Counted from the stretch's first letter, positions 20,576-35,112 are shown. The stretch: 64,000 nucleotides of DNA from Onchidella celtica (GCA_963931925.1 OZ007574.1:37613438-37677437), one strand, 5' to 3'. Numbers and translations: made by a program. Notes: a model not told the origin generated them from the letters alone.

Positions 20576-23500
20576 GATTTGGAAAAGTTTGACAACTCAG
20601 TTTCTTTGCAAAAGGTAAATTATAATTCGTCTTCGTTTCTTTCGCGATAACAAATATCGCTGTTCTGCTTTTTAAGATATATAATTTGAAGGGCTAGCTT
20701 TGGTTTTTGATAACATCACATAGTGGAAACTTTCCCAAAGCTGAATAATTTGGACAGATGAAAGTAAAAAAACAAGTCTGCCAGTCTCCAGTTCACATGC
20801 CTGGTCAGAGCAGAGTGTTACTGGAGGTTGAAATGGCCACCCGGTCAGAATAGTCGTTTCCAGTTTCCAAAAAAACAAACAAACATTCTTTCCTTTCTTC
20901 CTCCGTCTCCCCCCCCCCCCCCATTCCCCCCTTCTTCTTTTAAAAAATCCTTTACATTAAAGAAAAAAAACAAAAACAGCGACACCAGACTAACAAAGAT
21001 ACCGGCTCCGATGACCTTGGTAAATAGTCGACACTAGTATCCAGTTCAAGGTATCTCCACTAGTACATAGTACCTGTAGAGGGTTCAGACTGTGTTGAAA
21101 CTCAATACTGTGGTTGACCACCGCTGTTATATGAGTCACATCTCGGAGAGAGTCTTGACACCATTACAGACCTAGAGAGCAGGCTTCCGAAAAGGTCGAT
21201 GGGGGTAAAACCAGGCGCCTTCATAGGGGCGTCTAGGGGTAAAACCAACCTCCGACAGAGGCCTGAAGTAGGCGAGGTGGCAGACATGAAAAAGTGGAAG
21301 AAGATATCTGTGTGGCCTTGATAACGACAGGACGTGTTCGTCTCACCTGTCAGAAAATGGGGTTAAACTCGCCTGTCTGTGTTGACCACAGGAAACCTTT
21401 CCCCTCCCCTGTTCTCGGACATATTTAAGGCCTGTATAATAATGGCACATTTAGTCAAGTCTGTTTCACCGTCTGTTTGGACGCAGTGCGAGAGATCTCT
21501 CTTTCCACCTACGTATTCAAGACAGTTTTAACAGAATTGTTTCAGTCCCATAGTCCACAACTCACACAAAACCAAGACAAAACAGACTTTGACTCCGTTC
21601 GCCACCAGTCTTATTGTGACGGTGTAAGACTTTCTAGCTGAAATTGTAGAATGGTTTTGTTTTTGTTTTTTTGTGTGTGCAAAATATTGGACAAGTCGAA
21701 TTTTGCAAGAGTGGTGGCCCCTTCAGATATTCATTCAAAATTAGAGTAAGACGCGGTGTAAGTGTTCATTTGACACTTGATATGATCTCCGGGTAAAAAC
21801 GGGACATAGCAAGTTTTTTAACTGAACACATACACCGCATCCTATATTAAATTTGCGTGACTATCTGTAAGGAATCATAACTCTTGCAAAATTTGGCTTG
21901 CACAGTTTTGGAAACACGTTCATCGATTAATTTTGAATTCGAACACTGTGCTCTATATATAAATTTGGAAACAAACCAAAAGACTGCAAGGGAGCATTAC
22001 CTCTAAGATAAGAACTGTATGACAAGAATGATTCGTTTATATCAGATCTTCAGCCACATACACTGGGTTTTATCAGTGAAAATGACTATGACAAACGCAT
22101 GTCAGTTGATTTGATGTTTGCTTCTACATTTGAACAGAGATAAGGAGACCCTGTTTAAATTTCGTCTCCCCTCACTCAGCGTCTCATCCTTTGGTTGATT
22201 GTCAGGGATATCACGTGACTTAGCCACGGTGAGGTTGTGTCAAAGACGAGGCTTAAGTCCTCGTAAATGGGCCACGACTGAGTGTCTTAAAACAGTGTGA
22301 GATGAAAACTAAATAGCTAATGTAATCATATTAAAGTCACGTCATATTTAAAAAATAAAAACAACATACAAGCAAGTGAATAAGGAAATAATCTATAATT
22401 CAACAGGAAATTCCACATTCTTTAAATTTCTATATAAAATTTTTTTTTTTGCACGAAACAAAATATCTGCGATTTACCAAAGACTCTAACATGGCTGATT
22501 TTAGAAAGCTAGAAAGCAATACTAAAAACACTTCCGAAATAAAGGACACAAAACGAATTGCAGCACGTCTTATTTTGGACGTGCAAAGTTTAATTGTAAT
22601 TGTATATAACCGGACTTTTGCCAGATTGTGCCATTGCAGCACGAGCAGGGGCGAAGCGTGGCCCTCCGCAGAGGGTAATCAGAATTTACGCTACATGTAG
22701 TATGATGCTCATAATAGGACGTATCGCTACATCATATTTACATAATTATAAATGCAGCGACTAAAACAATGAAACGGGTGCTAGGAGCTGCATAATCTAA
22801 AGAGCGGACTATTCTTGTCAACAGGACAGGAATGCAGCAATTAACAAGCCAAAGTAATCTGAAAATACCATTCATTCATACTAACAGACTTATAAACGCA
22901 TATTTTTCATCCATTTTTAAAATATAATTTGAACGGCAAGTTTTCACTGTCATATTCATAGCCAGAGATTTTGTTATTCTACCATCTCATAAAGTTTCTC
23001 GAAAAGGCCCCATTAACATTAAATGGCAGAAAGTGCTAAGTGGCATCTCTGTGACACAAAGATGTGCAGTGATCTCGGATAGTGGCTATCTGCCGTTGTG
23101 GTATAGGTTCGCTCGACCTATCAAGCAAAGTGATGTCCTTGATACGTTCGACTGATTTTGTTCAGTTGTCTAGATTCAGACTATATTATTATGCTTTGAT
23201 AGCTCTTGCTGTGTGCGTAGAGTAAATTATTCTCAGATTACCTCAAACAAACAAAAAAATCCACACAAACTCTTTCACTCTACTCCATACCTTTCGATTA
23301 GGATGAAAACGACCGCATAGTGAAAAACATGCATAAATCTAGGTAAAATCAGGTCAAACTTCGATTATAAACCTATTTTTACCCCGACTATTCTACTGTC
23401 TACGGGACCGCGTCGACGAATACAGGCTATGCTCAAGATAGCTTCTAGGTGTAGTCAAGTCCTCTTTGTTAATCACTGATTATGGACCAGTTCATAGGGT

Positions 23501-24439
23501 GTAGGTCCCTATAAAGATGCTTTTCGATGAGGAGTGTTGGACTATATAACAAACGCAAATAGCGAGGTAGAATTGAATGCTGAACTGACTAAATGGACTT
23601 GGAGTTGGGCTCGATCTGGAAAGCGTAGTAATTCTAGAATTAATATTCGAAGGGTAATCACTGATTATTTGATTATGAGGAAGCCTCGCCCCTGACCACG
23701 AGTTCATATGTTTAACTTTGGAACAGTAAACGTCATGTACTAAAATTTTGTCCGGGAGGAGTGCAATGCAGCCCCAACACCGTGAGATAGCACCTTGAGC
23801 GCTTGGTCCGCGGGCAAGAGGTCCCAGGTTCGAAATTTGCCCGGGGCTCGATTCAACTTAACATTAAACTGTATGCGACAATATAATTTGATACTGCAAA
23901 GCCAGAAATACTTCTTTATTTTCCCGCCAACGGGCTGCCAGTAAAACTTTTTTCATTTATCAATCAGAAGAGAGGAGTAAATTCGAAATTGCAACCGTTT
24001 AGAATGACATTTTTTTCCCCCTAGAGTTTTGTGTCACAGTAATGTCTAACACACGTAGGTCAGTTTAACACGAATTTGAAACAAGACAGTTGGAACACGT
24101 GCTAAAGGATGACAACAAGGCAAAAAAAAATTAATAATGAATGTTAATTGGTGCTAATTATAGTCATGGAATATCTACAAAGATAGAAGTTAAATCCTTT
24201 TTGCAAGGATCCGACACACACACAAAAATAGGTCACGATAAAACTAACAGTGCCTACTCTTTTTTTTTTTTCCCTTCAGTTTTGACACTGCACTTGAACT
24301 TTAGTTGTTGAACTTAAAATGTGTGCAAATGTGGTAGGCCTGCGGCATTGTGTTTCTGTTGACTCTCATACGTATATTAATATTAATATTTAAACTGGTC
24401 CATAGACGACGCGTAAAATATAACACATGTGAGAATTCC
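20576..24439. other. No gene recognised; one promoter-like stretch
   Basis: A C run at about 20909-20922. Around 21410-21500, ATATTTAAGGCCTGTATAAT is TATA-like and is preceded by about 350 bp that is less AT-rich than its surroundings (21080-21420); this could be a gene promoter or a decayed LTR, with no ORF to decide. 22400-24430 shows nothing further. Confidence 0.4.
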
Positions 24440-24775
24440 TACTATAATGGAGCTAAGGGGTGAACTTGTAAGCACCTGCTGACCAAAAATTATGAAACTT
24501 TGTGAACTGCCACAATTTTTTGGGGGGTAAATTACTTGGACACATTCATTTTTGGACAAAATTCAGTCGTCTATATTATTTATTGACAACTATTTTGAGC
24601 CGCTAGAGAGAGGTGTATTTTCCTCGAATGGAATCGAAAAGTATGATCGGATATTTCATTCTTCGGGCCTCTTTGTTCTTTGGTTGTTTTTACACATTGC
24701 TGGTTGAAAGTAAATATTAAATTACGTTACATTTGCGTATTCTCCCAGTCAGCGGGCCAACTGGTTATAATTATG
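24440..24775 (+). repeat. Dispersed repeat D3, copy 3
   Basis: Collinear with copy 2: TACTATAATGGAGCTAAGGG, ATTATGAAACTTTGTG, TAAATTACTTGGACACAT, TGGAATCGAAAAGTATGATC, TTCTCCCAGTCAGCGGGCCA. Strongly diverged, hence old. Confidence 0.75.
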
Positions 24776-25079
24776 TACGTGCACTTATCTAAACCAAATT
24801 GCTAGATGGTGTGCAAGAGCACAAGAGAGTATGTGTTGTTTGTGAGTGTTTTTGTTGCAAGATGCAAAGACAATCGGATGTTCGTTAAAGAAATGTGGGT
24901 TCCGTTCGTTTGATTACTCTAGCTCAAATGCATGGAATGCTCTCTCTCTTAAATACTGAGAGATACTTCTTCATTTGAGACAATACAAGTATCTATTGCC
25001 TGACTGCACTGATGATAAATGTCTCCCTTCTGCCTTGTATGTTTTGTACAGCATAAAAGTTTAGTGTTTGTAAGTAGAC

Positions 25080-25116
<37 letters not shown>

Positions 25117-25974
25117 TAGTTACTATTTCAAAGCCCTTTCGGTCCACCTTGTGGAGACGGGAGCTATAATATAATATTCTGTACTCATGATTCTCCTTGT
25201 TATTGTTGTCATTATTATTTTTATTTGGGTGCAATGGCGGTCGACATGACGTAATTCTGGTAACCAAACCCATGCAGTTTAACTTATATTAAAAACCAGC
25301 TTCAGTGGTCGCAAAAGTACCTAGCTGTGTTAGCTATAGAAGTAATAGTAAATGTTTGGTATCGTATTTGCCAAGGCAGGAACAGTAATGATTTGAAGTT
25401 TGTGTTATGATGTTTACTTGGATTTTTCAGTGTTATTATTTTTTGTAGGAATCGCAGAAATAATGTCGCTAATGCGACAGACTTCGTAAGGACAGCTGCT
25501 CAAGTATCGATGAAAGAGTGTTTCAGTAGGTGGAATAAAAATGACCCACTGATATCATATTTTTAGAACCTTGTCATTGTTTGATTGGAACAACTTACAT
25601 ATTATTACAGAAGACCAGGGTTTCACGTTGCAAATGTGAATACCTTTGCAATAACTAAGGTTTTCGGGGTTCTCAGCTTGTAGGAATGTCGTGCAGTTAT
25701 GGTTTTTCATCCCTCTCTAATCTGTTATCTGCATGGACTTTTGTTTTTTTAGGACAAAGAATGACTTGTCATAATTTGCTTTTTATAATTCGGTCAAGGT
25801 ACGAGACACGAATACGAAGGCTTAAACGTGCCATGTTTGTTCCAACCAAAGATGTTAAAATAGTATTTTGGTTCCAACTAACTACTCGTTGGAGAAATGG
25901 ATGGTGGAATCACACCTTGTAGACCGTGGAGCCAAAGTTGTGGCTTGGCATATTACGTCAGGCACCCCCCAGGG

Positions 25975-26300
25975 GGAAGATCTGCTGTTTTTTTGTTTTT
26001 TTTGTTGCAGGCAAGTTCTAATATAGATTTCAATGACAAATAAACAGTGCTGTTATTTCAAATGTTGCACATTTTTGTGTAAAATTCTGTTCTAAGTTTA
26101 TGAAAGATAGTAGTAAATGATGCTGAATTTCTGAAGCGTTCACACAACGAAATGGACGGGTTTTTGTATTCAAACATAAGAAAAAAAAAAAGGAAATTCA
26201 TAGGTGAACGAAACATAGGCGAGTGATGTATAGTATGATAAAATATCCTAAAAGACAACAACAACAAAAAAGTATCTTGCAATGAATGAGCACATATACT
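25975..26300 (+). repeat. Dispersed repeat D4, copy 2
   Basis: GATCTGCTGTTTTTTTG, TCAAATGTTGCACATTTTTG, GTAAATGATGCTGAA, CGTTCACACAACGAAA, GGTGAACGAAACATAGG and AAATATCCT match copy 1 block by block. A T/C-rich low-complexity stretch follows at 26403-26540. Confidence 0.7.
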
Positions 26301-26913
26301 TTAAAGGGCAATGTACGAATCTGAATTTCTTCTCCTACCAGAGGAAAGTAGGAAAACCTTTTACTTTCATACAGTTCTTCTTTGGTGTGTGTGGATGTTT
26401 TTTTGGGGGGGTGGGGGGGGGGGCTTTCTTCCTTCCTTTCTTTCTTTCTTTCTTACTTTCTTTCTCCACGCTTTCTTCCTTGTCTTTCTTTCTTTCCTCC
26501 ATTCTTTCGTGTTCATTGTTTGTTTGTTTCTTGTCGTCCTTCTCTATTTGGGATTTCCTTCTGGAATATTAAAGTAAACATTTAGAAAGCAAAAACAATA
26601 CAAAATTTTTTTTTAAATGCCAATAATCTAACCAGTTTCTGTTTCATTGAAAACTTTTCATTAATCAAATTTCTCTTCATTTCCGTACTACAGCTGTATA
26701 TATAAAGTATCGCTAGATAAAAAAATATATATTATTATATACAAAATGAACCATGAGCTGTCAGGTTATGTGCTATTTTCCAGATGAGAAGTACATTATA
26801 AAAGTACATGAACGCTACGCTTTTTTAATCTGCTAATATTTTGACAGTGTTTATTTAATTTACTGACACAATTTCTTCTGGAAGAATAACAAAACATTGT
26901 GAGGCCGTAAAAG

Positions 26914-27420
<507 letters not shown>

Positions 27421-27841
27421 TTTCTTTCTTTCTTTCTTACTCTCTTCTGTTCTTTCTCTCTTACTCTCTTACGCCTTCAAACGATACGTGCTAAGAAAAC
27501 AATTTTATTTATAATGGTACATAGTGAACTTTTCACCCCCACAGCCTGGCATTTAGCGTTAGATAACGATTATAAACTATGTCCCAAAACTTGTACTTGA
27601 CTCGAAATTTTGACCAAAAAAAAAATAAAAATGATAGTGGGCCTGTGGTGACTGTATTTCTACCAAATAATTATAACGAGTTCATAATAAACAATCATTA
27701 TTATTGATTGTAACTTGTTTCTTAAGGTGATGATACTGAATGTTTACCTATCTCAGTACCAAAGGATTTTAAAGGTATAAGTTGATTCTTTGTGGAGTGT
27801 GTTAATTGGGGTGGGCAAAACTGAGAGATTCAGGCCAGTAT

Positions 27842-27843
27842 TG

Positions 27844-27902
<59 letters not shown>

Positions 27903-27936
27903 CCCCCCCCATCAGCTCTCTATCTTAAATAATGCC

Positions 27937-27988
<52 letters not shown>

Positions 27989-28105
27989 TCCCTCCCCATC
28001 AGCTCTCTATCTTGAATAGTGCCCCGTCTCTCTCTCTCTCTCTCTCCCTCCTTGTCTACAGCTCTTTGTCTGTCTGTGTGTCTATCCCCCTCTCTCTAAA
28101 CGGAG
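27842..28105 (+). repeat. CT microsatellite with an internal duplication
   Basis: CT blocks alternate with a CCCC-ATCAGCTCTCTATCTT-AATA spacer that occurs twice (about 27910 and 27997), so the array itself was duplicated. Confidence 0.9.
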
Positions 28106-28917
28106 TTTAAAAAAAAGAAAAAAAGGCTGCATGTTACTAAACTCCATGTCACTAAAAAGAAAAACAAACAAACAAACAAAAAAAGGTATGAACGGGAATT
28201 AAAAAAAGAAGAAAATTTCGGTCTTCACAGGCCTTCAGCGTTTAAGAAACAACAACAAAAAACCGTTACTTAGTTGAAACAATAGGCTATGTGGAAAAAA
28301 AATATATCAAAATACGGTCACTTCGCTGTTTCACACAAAGAAAAAGGCTTGTACTTTTGGCGCTCCTAGTCAGAATGATGCTGCAACCTTACAGATTGTC
28401 GTATTTTTGTATAAATATTCTATCAATGTCTTAACCTGAGGGTTTATATCCTGTCATCAGGAAGTGGCACTTTGACCTGCCAGTTTTTCTGCAGTCGGTA
28501 CAGTAGTCACTGAGATATCTTTGTCAAGATAGGCAGTACTACTGTCACGAACACTCAAGCCGTTTTTTTTCTTTTTGGTTTTAGGCTTGGCAGAGTCGGG
28601 GGTGGGGGTGGGTTGGTAGGATTAAGCTCTGTTTAGTGTTGGCTTTTTGATAACAGGACATCCGATGAAATTATATACGTCCATTATGCTTTAATTAAAA
28701 CAAATAAAGGAACGAGCAATAAATAAATAAATAATTGGACAGTCTGCGAATCAAGGGACCGCGCCATGCCAGAATACTCTTTTGGCTCTAGAATAGCAAC
28801 CAGGGCAGAATGACCACTTTTACGTCCAAGCCAATCAGATTTAACGTCACAGCACGATATAATTAGGCCTACCGGTTCGCGAACCGGACCAGAATACATT
28901 TTTTTGAGGGATTAAGG

Positions 28918-28998
28918 ATTTGAGTCTGAGTTTGTTTTTTAAGGCGCATCGGCACGTCTAAGGCCACTTTGTCCGTTCCGCAGTCTATGTGGGAACTA
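28918..28998 (+). repeat. Short dispersed repeat D6, copy 2
   Basis: TTTGAGTCTGAGTTTGTTTT, AAGGCGCATCGGCACG, CTAAGGCCACTTTGTCCGTT. It shares order and spacing with the copy at 32625. Confidence 0.65.
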
Positions 28999-29104
28999 TG
29001 TTTATCCTTCGTATTCAGAGCTTCATTAGTTTAAATTTCACCAGTGAAATTGAATAGTTTCGTTTAAAATTTATGACACTGGTAAAATTCACAAAAATCG
29101 TTTT

Positions 29105-29190
29105 GTATAATAATAATAATAATAATAATGGATGGCATTTATATAGCGCATATCCATTTTAAAAAGAAAATGCTCTATTCGCTTTACAGT
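29105..29190 (+). repeat. AATAAT / TTTATATAGCGC repeat
   Basis: An AATAAT microsatellite (29108-29129) runs into GGATGGCATTTATATAGCGC and, after 30 bases, CGCTTTACAG. This AATAAT-TTTATATAGCGC-GCTTTACA arrangement is, from general knowledge, a common interspersed repeat of aquatic animal genomes. No autonomous source is visible. Confidence 0.5.
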
Positions 29191-29209
29191 AAGACTTGTT
29201 CTCTCGATT

Positions 29210-29275
29210 TGCATCTCTCTCTCTCTCTCTCTTTTTTTCTCTCACCCTCTCTCTCTCACACTCTCTCTATCTCAG
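29210..29275 (+). repeat. CT microsatellite
   Basis: CT repeats with CTCACA variants. Similar arrays lie at 30309-30340, 30385-30445 and 55567-55608. Confidence 0.9.
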
Positions 29276-29403
29276 AGCAAATTGTAATGCAGCCTGTTAG
29301 GCGCAGTTCACAACTCACAACATGTATTCTAAAGTGTTATAATAATATTGAATATATATTAATATTTATTCAATAATGAATTATAAATTTTTGTCGGTGA
29401 TAT

Positions 29404-29642
29404 GAGGGGGGGGGGGTGATAGGGATAAATTTTAATCTAATAATTTTAATTTTAATTTTGCCCGGGCAGCGGCCTGTTCGGCCTGCTCTTTACGATTTCC
29501 AACTGCCAAGATATCATTAACGTGCACAACGTGCACATGGTCCCTTCGATTTTTTTCTTCCTTATCCGAGAAGACTAGGTACTCGATCCTACCCCCCCCC
29601 CCCCCCATAGGATCAGGGACAGGAAAATATGAGAAAAACCCC
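29404..29642 (-). mobile_element. SINE copy S4 lacking its tRNA head
   Basis: Reverse-strand body of the same SINE: TTGCCCGGGCAGCGGCCTGT, CCAACTGCCAAGATATCATT, CCTTATCCGAGAAGACTAGG, a C run and ATAGGATCAGGGACAGGAAA. It stops at AAAAACCCC (about 29642), just where the tRNA-like head should begin, so it is 5'-truncated. Confidence 0.8.
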
Positions 29643-30539
29643 ACGGCAAAACAGATCTGCAGTCTATAAAATGCTTAGGCCCTATATGCATTTGAAACAT
29701 ACGATACAGTCTGAAATATAACGTTTTTCCAACCTCCTTTGAATCAAATCAACTTCACATTACGATTTAATTATGTTTATGACAAACGCAAAACGTGATG
29801 AAACTGGAACTCAGACTGTGACTATTTTGGGAATTTCCAATCTCCCACAAAAACGCGTATTGCTCAAGAACAATAAATAACACCTAAGATAACGTCTGGA
29901 TATGCAGCGATTGCCATTGACCTTGAAAAAAAAAAAAAAAGCCACAGTGTTCAGTTGAGACCGTGAATGTGACTGCAAAATGCAAAGATAACGTACGGGT
30001 GAATAAATGCAGTCTAAAACTTGCACTCAGAACGAATTTCTCACCAACGGAAGTCTAGGATAGGCTACCGCGAGGGTTTTCCGGAATTGTTCCAAATATT
30101 TAGACACCCTCCCAATTTCCCACCCATTCTGAGACCCAAACTGCCTTCCTTTTCTTTCTTAAAGTATTATTTTTCATTTAAATTGCATTTTTTTTTTAAA
30201 CCTTTTTTTTTTCTCTTCATATTCGTCACGGATTTTTCTGTTTTTCTGCGTAAAACACGCATCTGTCTGTTTTCTTTGAATTTCCCTGGCACCCCCCCCC
30301 TCCCAACCCTTCTCTCTCTCTCTCTCCCTCTTTCTCTCAATCATGCTTTATTATCTTATTTCTTTCTTTGTTATACGTTGAATTGTCTCTCTCTCACACT
30401 CCTTCGTCTCTCTCTATCTATCTCTCTTTCTCTCCCTCTCTCTCATTCATGCTTGACTATATTAATTTTTCTTCATTGGTTATACTTTGGTATTCTCTTT
30501 AACGAGGGTAAATAAAGCTCTGTTAACTCTATGACTACA

Positions 30540-31080
30540 TTAGCTGTAAAATTGTACTATAATTCTGTATTTTCATGTCTTCGTTTGCCCTAATGTATAG
30601 CATGTGTCTGCCAACAATCGGTAAACCATATTTTAACTGAATGTGTGGATTTCATCCATATCCGAAGCAGAATTAGGCCTGAGGACCCATGAAAGAATTT
30701 GCTTTCCTACGAGAACCCCCCACCGCATTTTGTCTTTTCTGAAAGAGGCTGAAATCTACTAGTCTGAGCTTAAAAGAAATTTTCACACATTTACAAATTC
30801 CTTCTGGATCTATTCAAAGCTCATTTTGAAAACTTTACACAGATGAATGAATTTTACTCGCAACTTTTTAACATTATTTGTGAAATTTTAACTGACGGAG
30901 CTCTCAGTAACCAGTTTTAATAAAATACCCCCCCCCCTCCCGCCCTCAACCCCCTAAAAAAATAAAATTAAAAAAAAACCACATGAAAAGAGCAAACTGG
31001 CTGTTATCGTGCCGATGCGCAGTTAAACCTAAACTGGAACTAAAAAAAAAAACAAAAAAACTTCCCATTTTTGTCCTGCC
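30540..31080. other. No feature recognised
   Basis: AT-rich, with a C run at about 30930-30937 and A runs from 30956. No frame of note. Confidence 0.5.
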
Positions 31081-31200
31081 CAGTTGGCGCAGTAGCCTGG
31101 GCGACTAGAGCACTTAACCCCGGATCGGAGAGGAATCGGGATTGGAATTCCCCGTATAGGTGGGGTTTAGCCTTGACAACAACAACAACAACAACAACCG
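31081..31200 (+). mobile_element. Possible second tRNA-derived SINE relic
   Basis: GTTGGCGCAGTAGCCTGGGC resembles a tRNA D arm and A box. A degenerate B box, GGATTGGAATTCC, lies 50-60 bases on. A CAA repeat (31176-31198) follows like a SINE tail. It is not related to S1-S4, and the T-arm does not pair well, so it is not a functional tRNA. Confidence 0.4.
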
Positions 31201-31689
31201 GTGTTTCCCAAGACACTGTCTCCCTGGAGGTCTCTGGCGAAGGTTCAAACCCTTTGTCTCTGATAATACAAGTTTCATTGTACTGATAAGAAACCAGTAC
31301 CAAAGCCCACTGACAACAAAGTCTAACTCTGTTTGTGGCAATGAGAAGAAAAAAAGTATGTCGCAAAGCCTGGAGTTTGACGCAGGTTAATACACCGAAA
31401 GCTTGACATGCCTTTCCTTTTCCTCTGCGTTTGATTGCATCGTTTCTTTAATATATTTTCTTACCCGAGGCTTTGCTAATATACATCTTTTTTTCTTTTT
31501 ACCACATTTTGTCTTTGGTTCAAGTCTTACCTGCGACCCCACAGATTTTCTGCGGGCTTTTTAAAATGATATTTTCCCAGTGACAAACTTTTCCTTAGTT
31601 TGGACAAGACTGTCAGTCCGATGACAGAAAATCCATGTACTGATTTTCAATAGTGTATCCAGCATATTCTGGGAAATTGCTTTTGTTTC

Positions 31690-31855
31690 TATTGTCTGTC
31701 TGTCTGTCTGTCTGCCTGCCTGCCTGACTGTCTGTCTGTAAGTCTATCTTTCTGTCTTTTTGTCTGTCTGTAAGTCTGTCTTTCTGTCTTTTTGTCTGTC
31801 TTTCTGTCTTTTTGTCTGTCTGTCTATTTAGCTGTCCATCTGTTTGTCAGTATAT
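31690..31855 (+). repeat. CTGT microsatellite with CTTT variants
   Basis: Repeats of TGTC with TGCC, TTTC and TTTT interruptions over about 165 bp. No coding meaning. Confidence 0.9.
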
Positions 31856-32459
31856 CTGACGTCAATTTGGCATCAATAGCTATGAAATTGTTTCAAATGA
31901 ATGTGAGAGGAGGAACGTGAGTGGCAGTCCTTTTAACAACACAATTTTTTGCCAGCAACAATTGCCTGAATTGGTCACGGAATTGTTTGTTTTCAGTAGG
32001 GAAGTTAAAACTTGGCTTTATTGGGAATGATTATTAATGGTCGGGCTGAATTTTTCATCATTGATAATACTTAATGATGGGCTGACAACATAGAGAATAA
32101 AATGATTAATATTAAAAGGACAAAATGATGAATAGTGTATATTAAAATGATTGCTAGGAGTATTACCTCCACTATGGTATTGTTTCAACATTGCATACTT
32201 ATTTAAAGCTAATGGCATAAAGCAATGATCACAGTTTGGAATGATACTAAATCGACAACGGTGAACAGTGTATTAAAACGATTTGCTATTAGCATTACCA
32301 CCGTTACGGTATTGTTTCAGCATTGTATACTTATCTTAAAAAATCGGTGGCATAAAGTAATGATAACAGTGTGAGAAGCTTTTACAATCATAATTAGATC
32401 TATTAGGATAGTGGTTGTGCACTCTGGACAGTATTTGTAGCAGTGTAATACTGTGATGT

Positions 32460-32472
32460 GATCGATCTATCG

Positions 32473-32562
<90 letters not shown>
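32460..32562 (+). repeat. Compound CTAT-CTGT-CTAT microsatellite
   Basis: CTAT units, then about nine CTGT units, then CTAT again, beginning ATCGATCTATC as the array at 26914 does. Confidence 0.95.
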
Positions 32563-32619
32563 CTGCAGTAGCTTGACTGGTAGTTGTAGTTAGAGCAATA
32601 GTGGCTGGTCGTAGTAGCT

Positions 32620-32700
32620 GTGGTATGAGTTTGAGTTTGGGTTTGGCTTTAACAGCGCATCGGCACGATAAAGGCCACTTTGCGCCCTATGGAGTGGAAA
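32620..32700 (+). repeat. Short dispersed repeat D6, copy 3
   Basis: AGTTTGAGTTTGGGTTTGGC, TTTAACAGCGCATCGGCACG, ATAAAGGCCACTTTGCGCCC. This is the clearest copy of the family. Confidence 0.65.
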
Positions 32701-32822
32701 CTGTAGTAGGACTAGGCGTAGCAGACGTGATAATAGTAGTTGCAATAGTAATAGGAATAATCGGTGGGAGTGCTGGTAGTATTTTTAGTGATAGAATTAC
32801 TATTGGAAGTAATAATAATTAA

Positions 32823-34107
32823 TAATAGGCTGTTGTTAACCTTTCCGTAGTATTTTCCACAATGAGCAGTGAACACAAATGCAGTATTTTCTCTCTTCGG
32901 CCTTGTAATTATATTACAGGCCTTTAACAACAGCTTTAACCCCTTCAGTACTGAAACAGCATTGCTGTTAACTCTTTATTGCTCCGGCCGTCAGTTCCAG
33001 GTTTTGTTTCTCCGCTACCAGGTTTTAAATTTATATAAATCGGTGGCCTGATTTACATTCATTATTACTTACCATTTAAAATAACTGAAATAAGTGGAAC
33101 TCATTATAAACTGGATTTGAGAAAATCTAGCTTTCACAGCGTCAGTGGTCAAAGGGTTAAACGTAAAGTGATGCTGGTAATGGTGGTATTAAGCTCACAT
33201 AACTACTTTCATATAAGTGAAGCTTAAAGACCGCTGCTTTATTGTTCCGTCCGTAAATTATGAAGCCAGTTTCGGGAGCTGAAAGTTAAAGATCTAACCC
33301 AATCTGGCGGGATTAGTCCAGTGCATTGCTGCGCGCCAATGAGCGTGACTGCGTCCTCTCATTTTACACACATGTGTATTACCTTCAGTCCCGCCAACGT
33401 ACGCCGTTTTATCAATGGAATACCCGCGGTCACGCGAGTTTGAAAGGAAAAAGGGGCGAAAAAGGTCAGGTGAAAAGGTAACATTCCGTCGATCGATCGT
33501 GTCTCTATCCCTTAGTTCCTTGACCTACATCTAGGTACGGGCTTCTGCACTAGTGATTGCAGTGCAATGCGCCGCCCGGCGCAAAGAGGGCCCAGGGGAA
33601 TAACCCACCTGTGTATATCTTGCTGTCCTAGTTAAGACGGCAATCCCCTGCTATTCAGCGATTTTTATATTAGGGAGGGGGACATCCTTGGTTATCCGAT
33701 CTTTAGAATGTGGACTCTTTTTTCCCCCATGCAAATCAGTATCCGGAATAGAGGGAAATAATAATATATTTTGATACAAAAGCCAAAGGAAGAAAGCGAA
33801 AGGAAAGAAAGAAAGAAGCCGGGGGGTGGGGGAATCTAAAATTAATAGTGAAATGTGGACCCTTATCACCAAAATTATTAACTTTTTTTTTTTTTTACGT
33901 CCCAATCCCAGTTCTTGCCAAGAAGGCGCCACCTATTTCAAAGTAAAATAGAGCTGCGACGACGAACAAACAACCTGATACGCTGTGGGCTTGGCAGACT
34001 CATAGTAATCACATGCCCATTCAACTCTTTGTCATCAGCATTGGACATTGACTCCACGAGTAAATCTCACTTTCAGATATTGGTCCAGGATGTCCCATGC
34101 AGCGAGT
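32823..34107. other. No gene recognised
   Basis: A GC-richer patch at 33300-33610 with several CpG (CGATCGATCG, GCCGCCCGGCGC) could be a regulatory island, but no adjoining exon is visible. Confidence 0.4.
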
Positions 34108-34140
<33 letters not shown>

Positions 34141-34237
34141 AACTATCTGTGTCTGTCTATCTATCTATCTATCTCTTTGTCTATCTGTCCGGCTATCTAT
34201 CTATCTATCTATCCAACTATCTATCTGTCTGTCTGTC

Positions 34238-34319
<82 letters not shown>

Positions 34320-34385
34320 GTCTCTTTGTCTGTCTGTCTATCTATCTGTCTGCCTGTCTGACTGTCCGTCTTCTTACCTACCTAC
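34108..34385 (+). repeat. Compound CT / CTAT / CTGT microsatellite
   Basis: A CT run (34108-34128) followed by CTAT, a central CTGT block and CTAT again. The three overlapping Leu-Ser-Tyr-rich frames are artefacts of the repeat. Confidence 0.95.
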
Positions 34386-34869
34386 CCACACGAATTTATT
34401 TGGTTTTAATAAACATGAATCCTTTCAAGTGGTGATGACTGTTGTTGGAACTTTGAGCCTCCATCCTGTCACCCTAAAAAAGTGTACAAAACTATTTCAG
34501 GATCAATTTGGGTAAAAAAAAAAAAAAACGTAAAATATCTGCCAAATTTCGGTCAAATCGACCTAGACATTTCTGAAATATCTTTTCTCAACGCATAGAC
34601 GGACTGATACACATTCCTATCTTCGTTGATTTGAATAACAATTTTGACATTTTTCACACATTTAATAGGAAGAGTTTTTCTATAACAAAGATACCACTAT
34701 TCAAAACTTGAGTACTGTTTTCTCGGGGTTTAGTATCATTTTGGAGTTGTCTGTGAACAAAAAAATTGCAAATTTTTGGTGTGTATAGAGGAAAGCAGTG
34801 CTTAAGACCGGATGAGACAGACACATGTTCTCACCACGCTAGGCTCATCTTTCTGAAGTCTAAAGGTAG

Positions 34870-35080
34870 TCGTGGAGATAGTGATGCTAGTGGCGGTGAT
34901 TGAAGGGGTTGTAGTGATCGTGGTGGTTGTGTTGTAGTATTGGTAGTGGTTGTGATGGTGGTGGTTATGGTGAAGGTGGTGGTAGTGGTGGTGGTGATGG
35001 TTGTAGTGTTGTTGATGGTAGCGATGGTTGTCGTGGTTGTGGTGGTGGTGGTGGTAGCAGAGGGAGTAGTAGTAGTAGTA

Positions 35081-35112
<32 letters not shown>

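Noticed and set aside
23763..23850. tRNA-like stretch with AGCCCC...GGGGCT and AGGTTCGAAATT
   Set aside because: The ends pair but the T arm and A box do not; at best a very old tRNA-derived relic.
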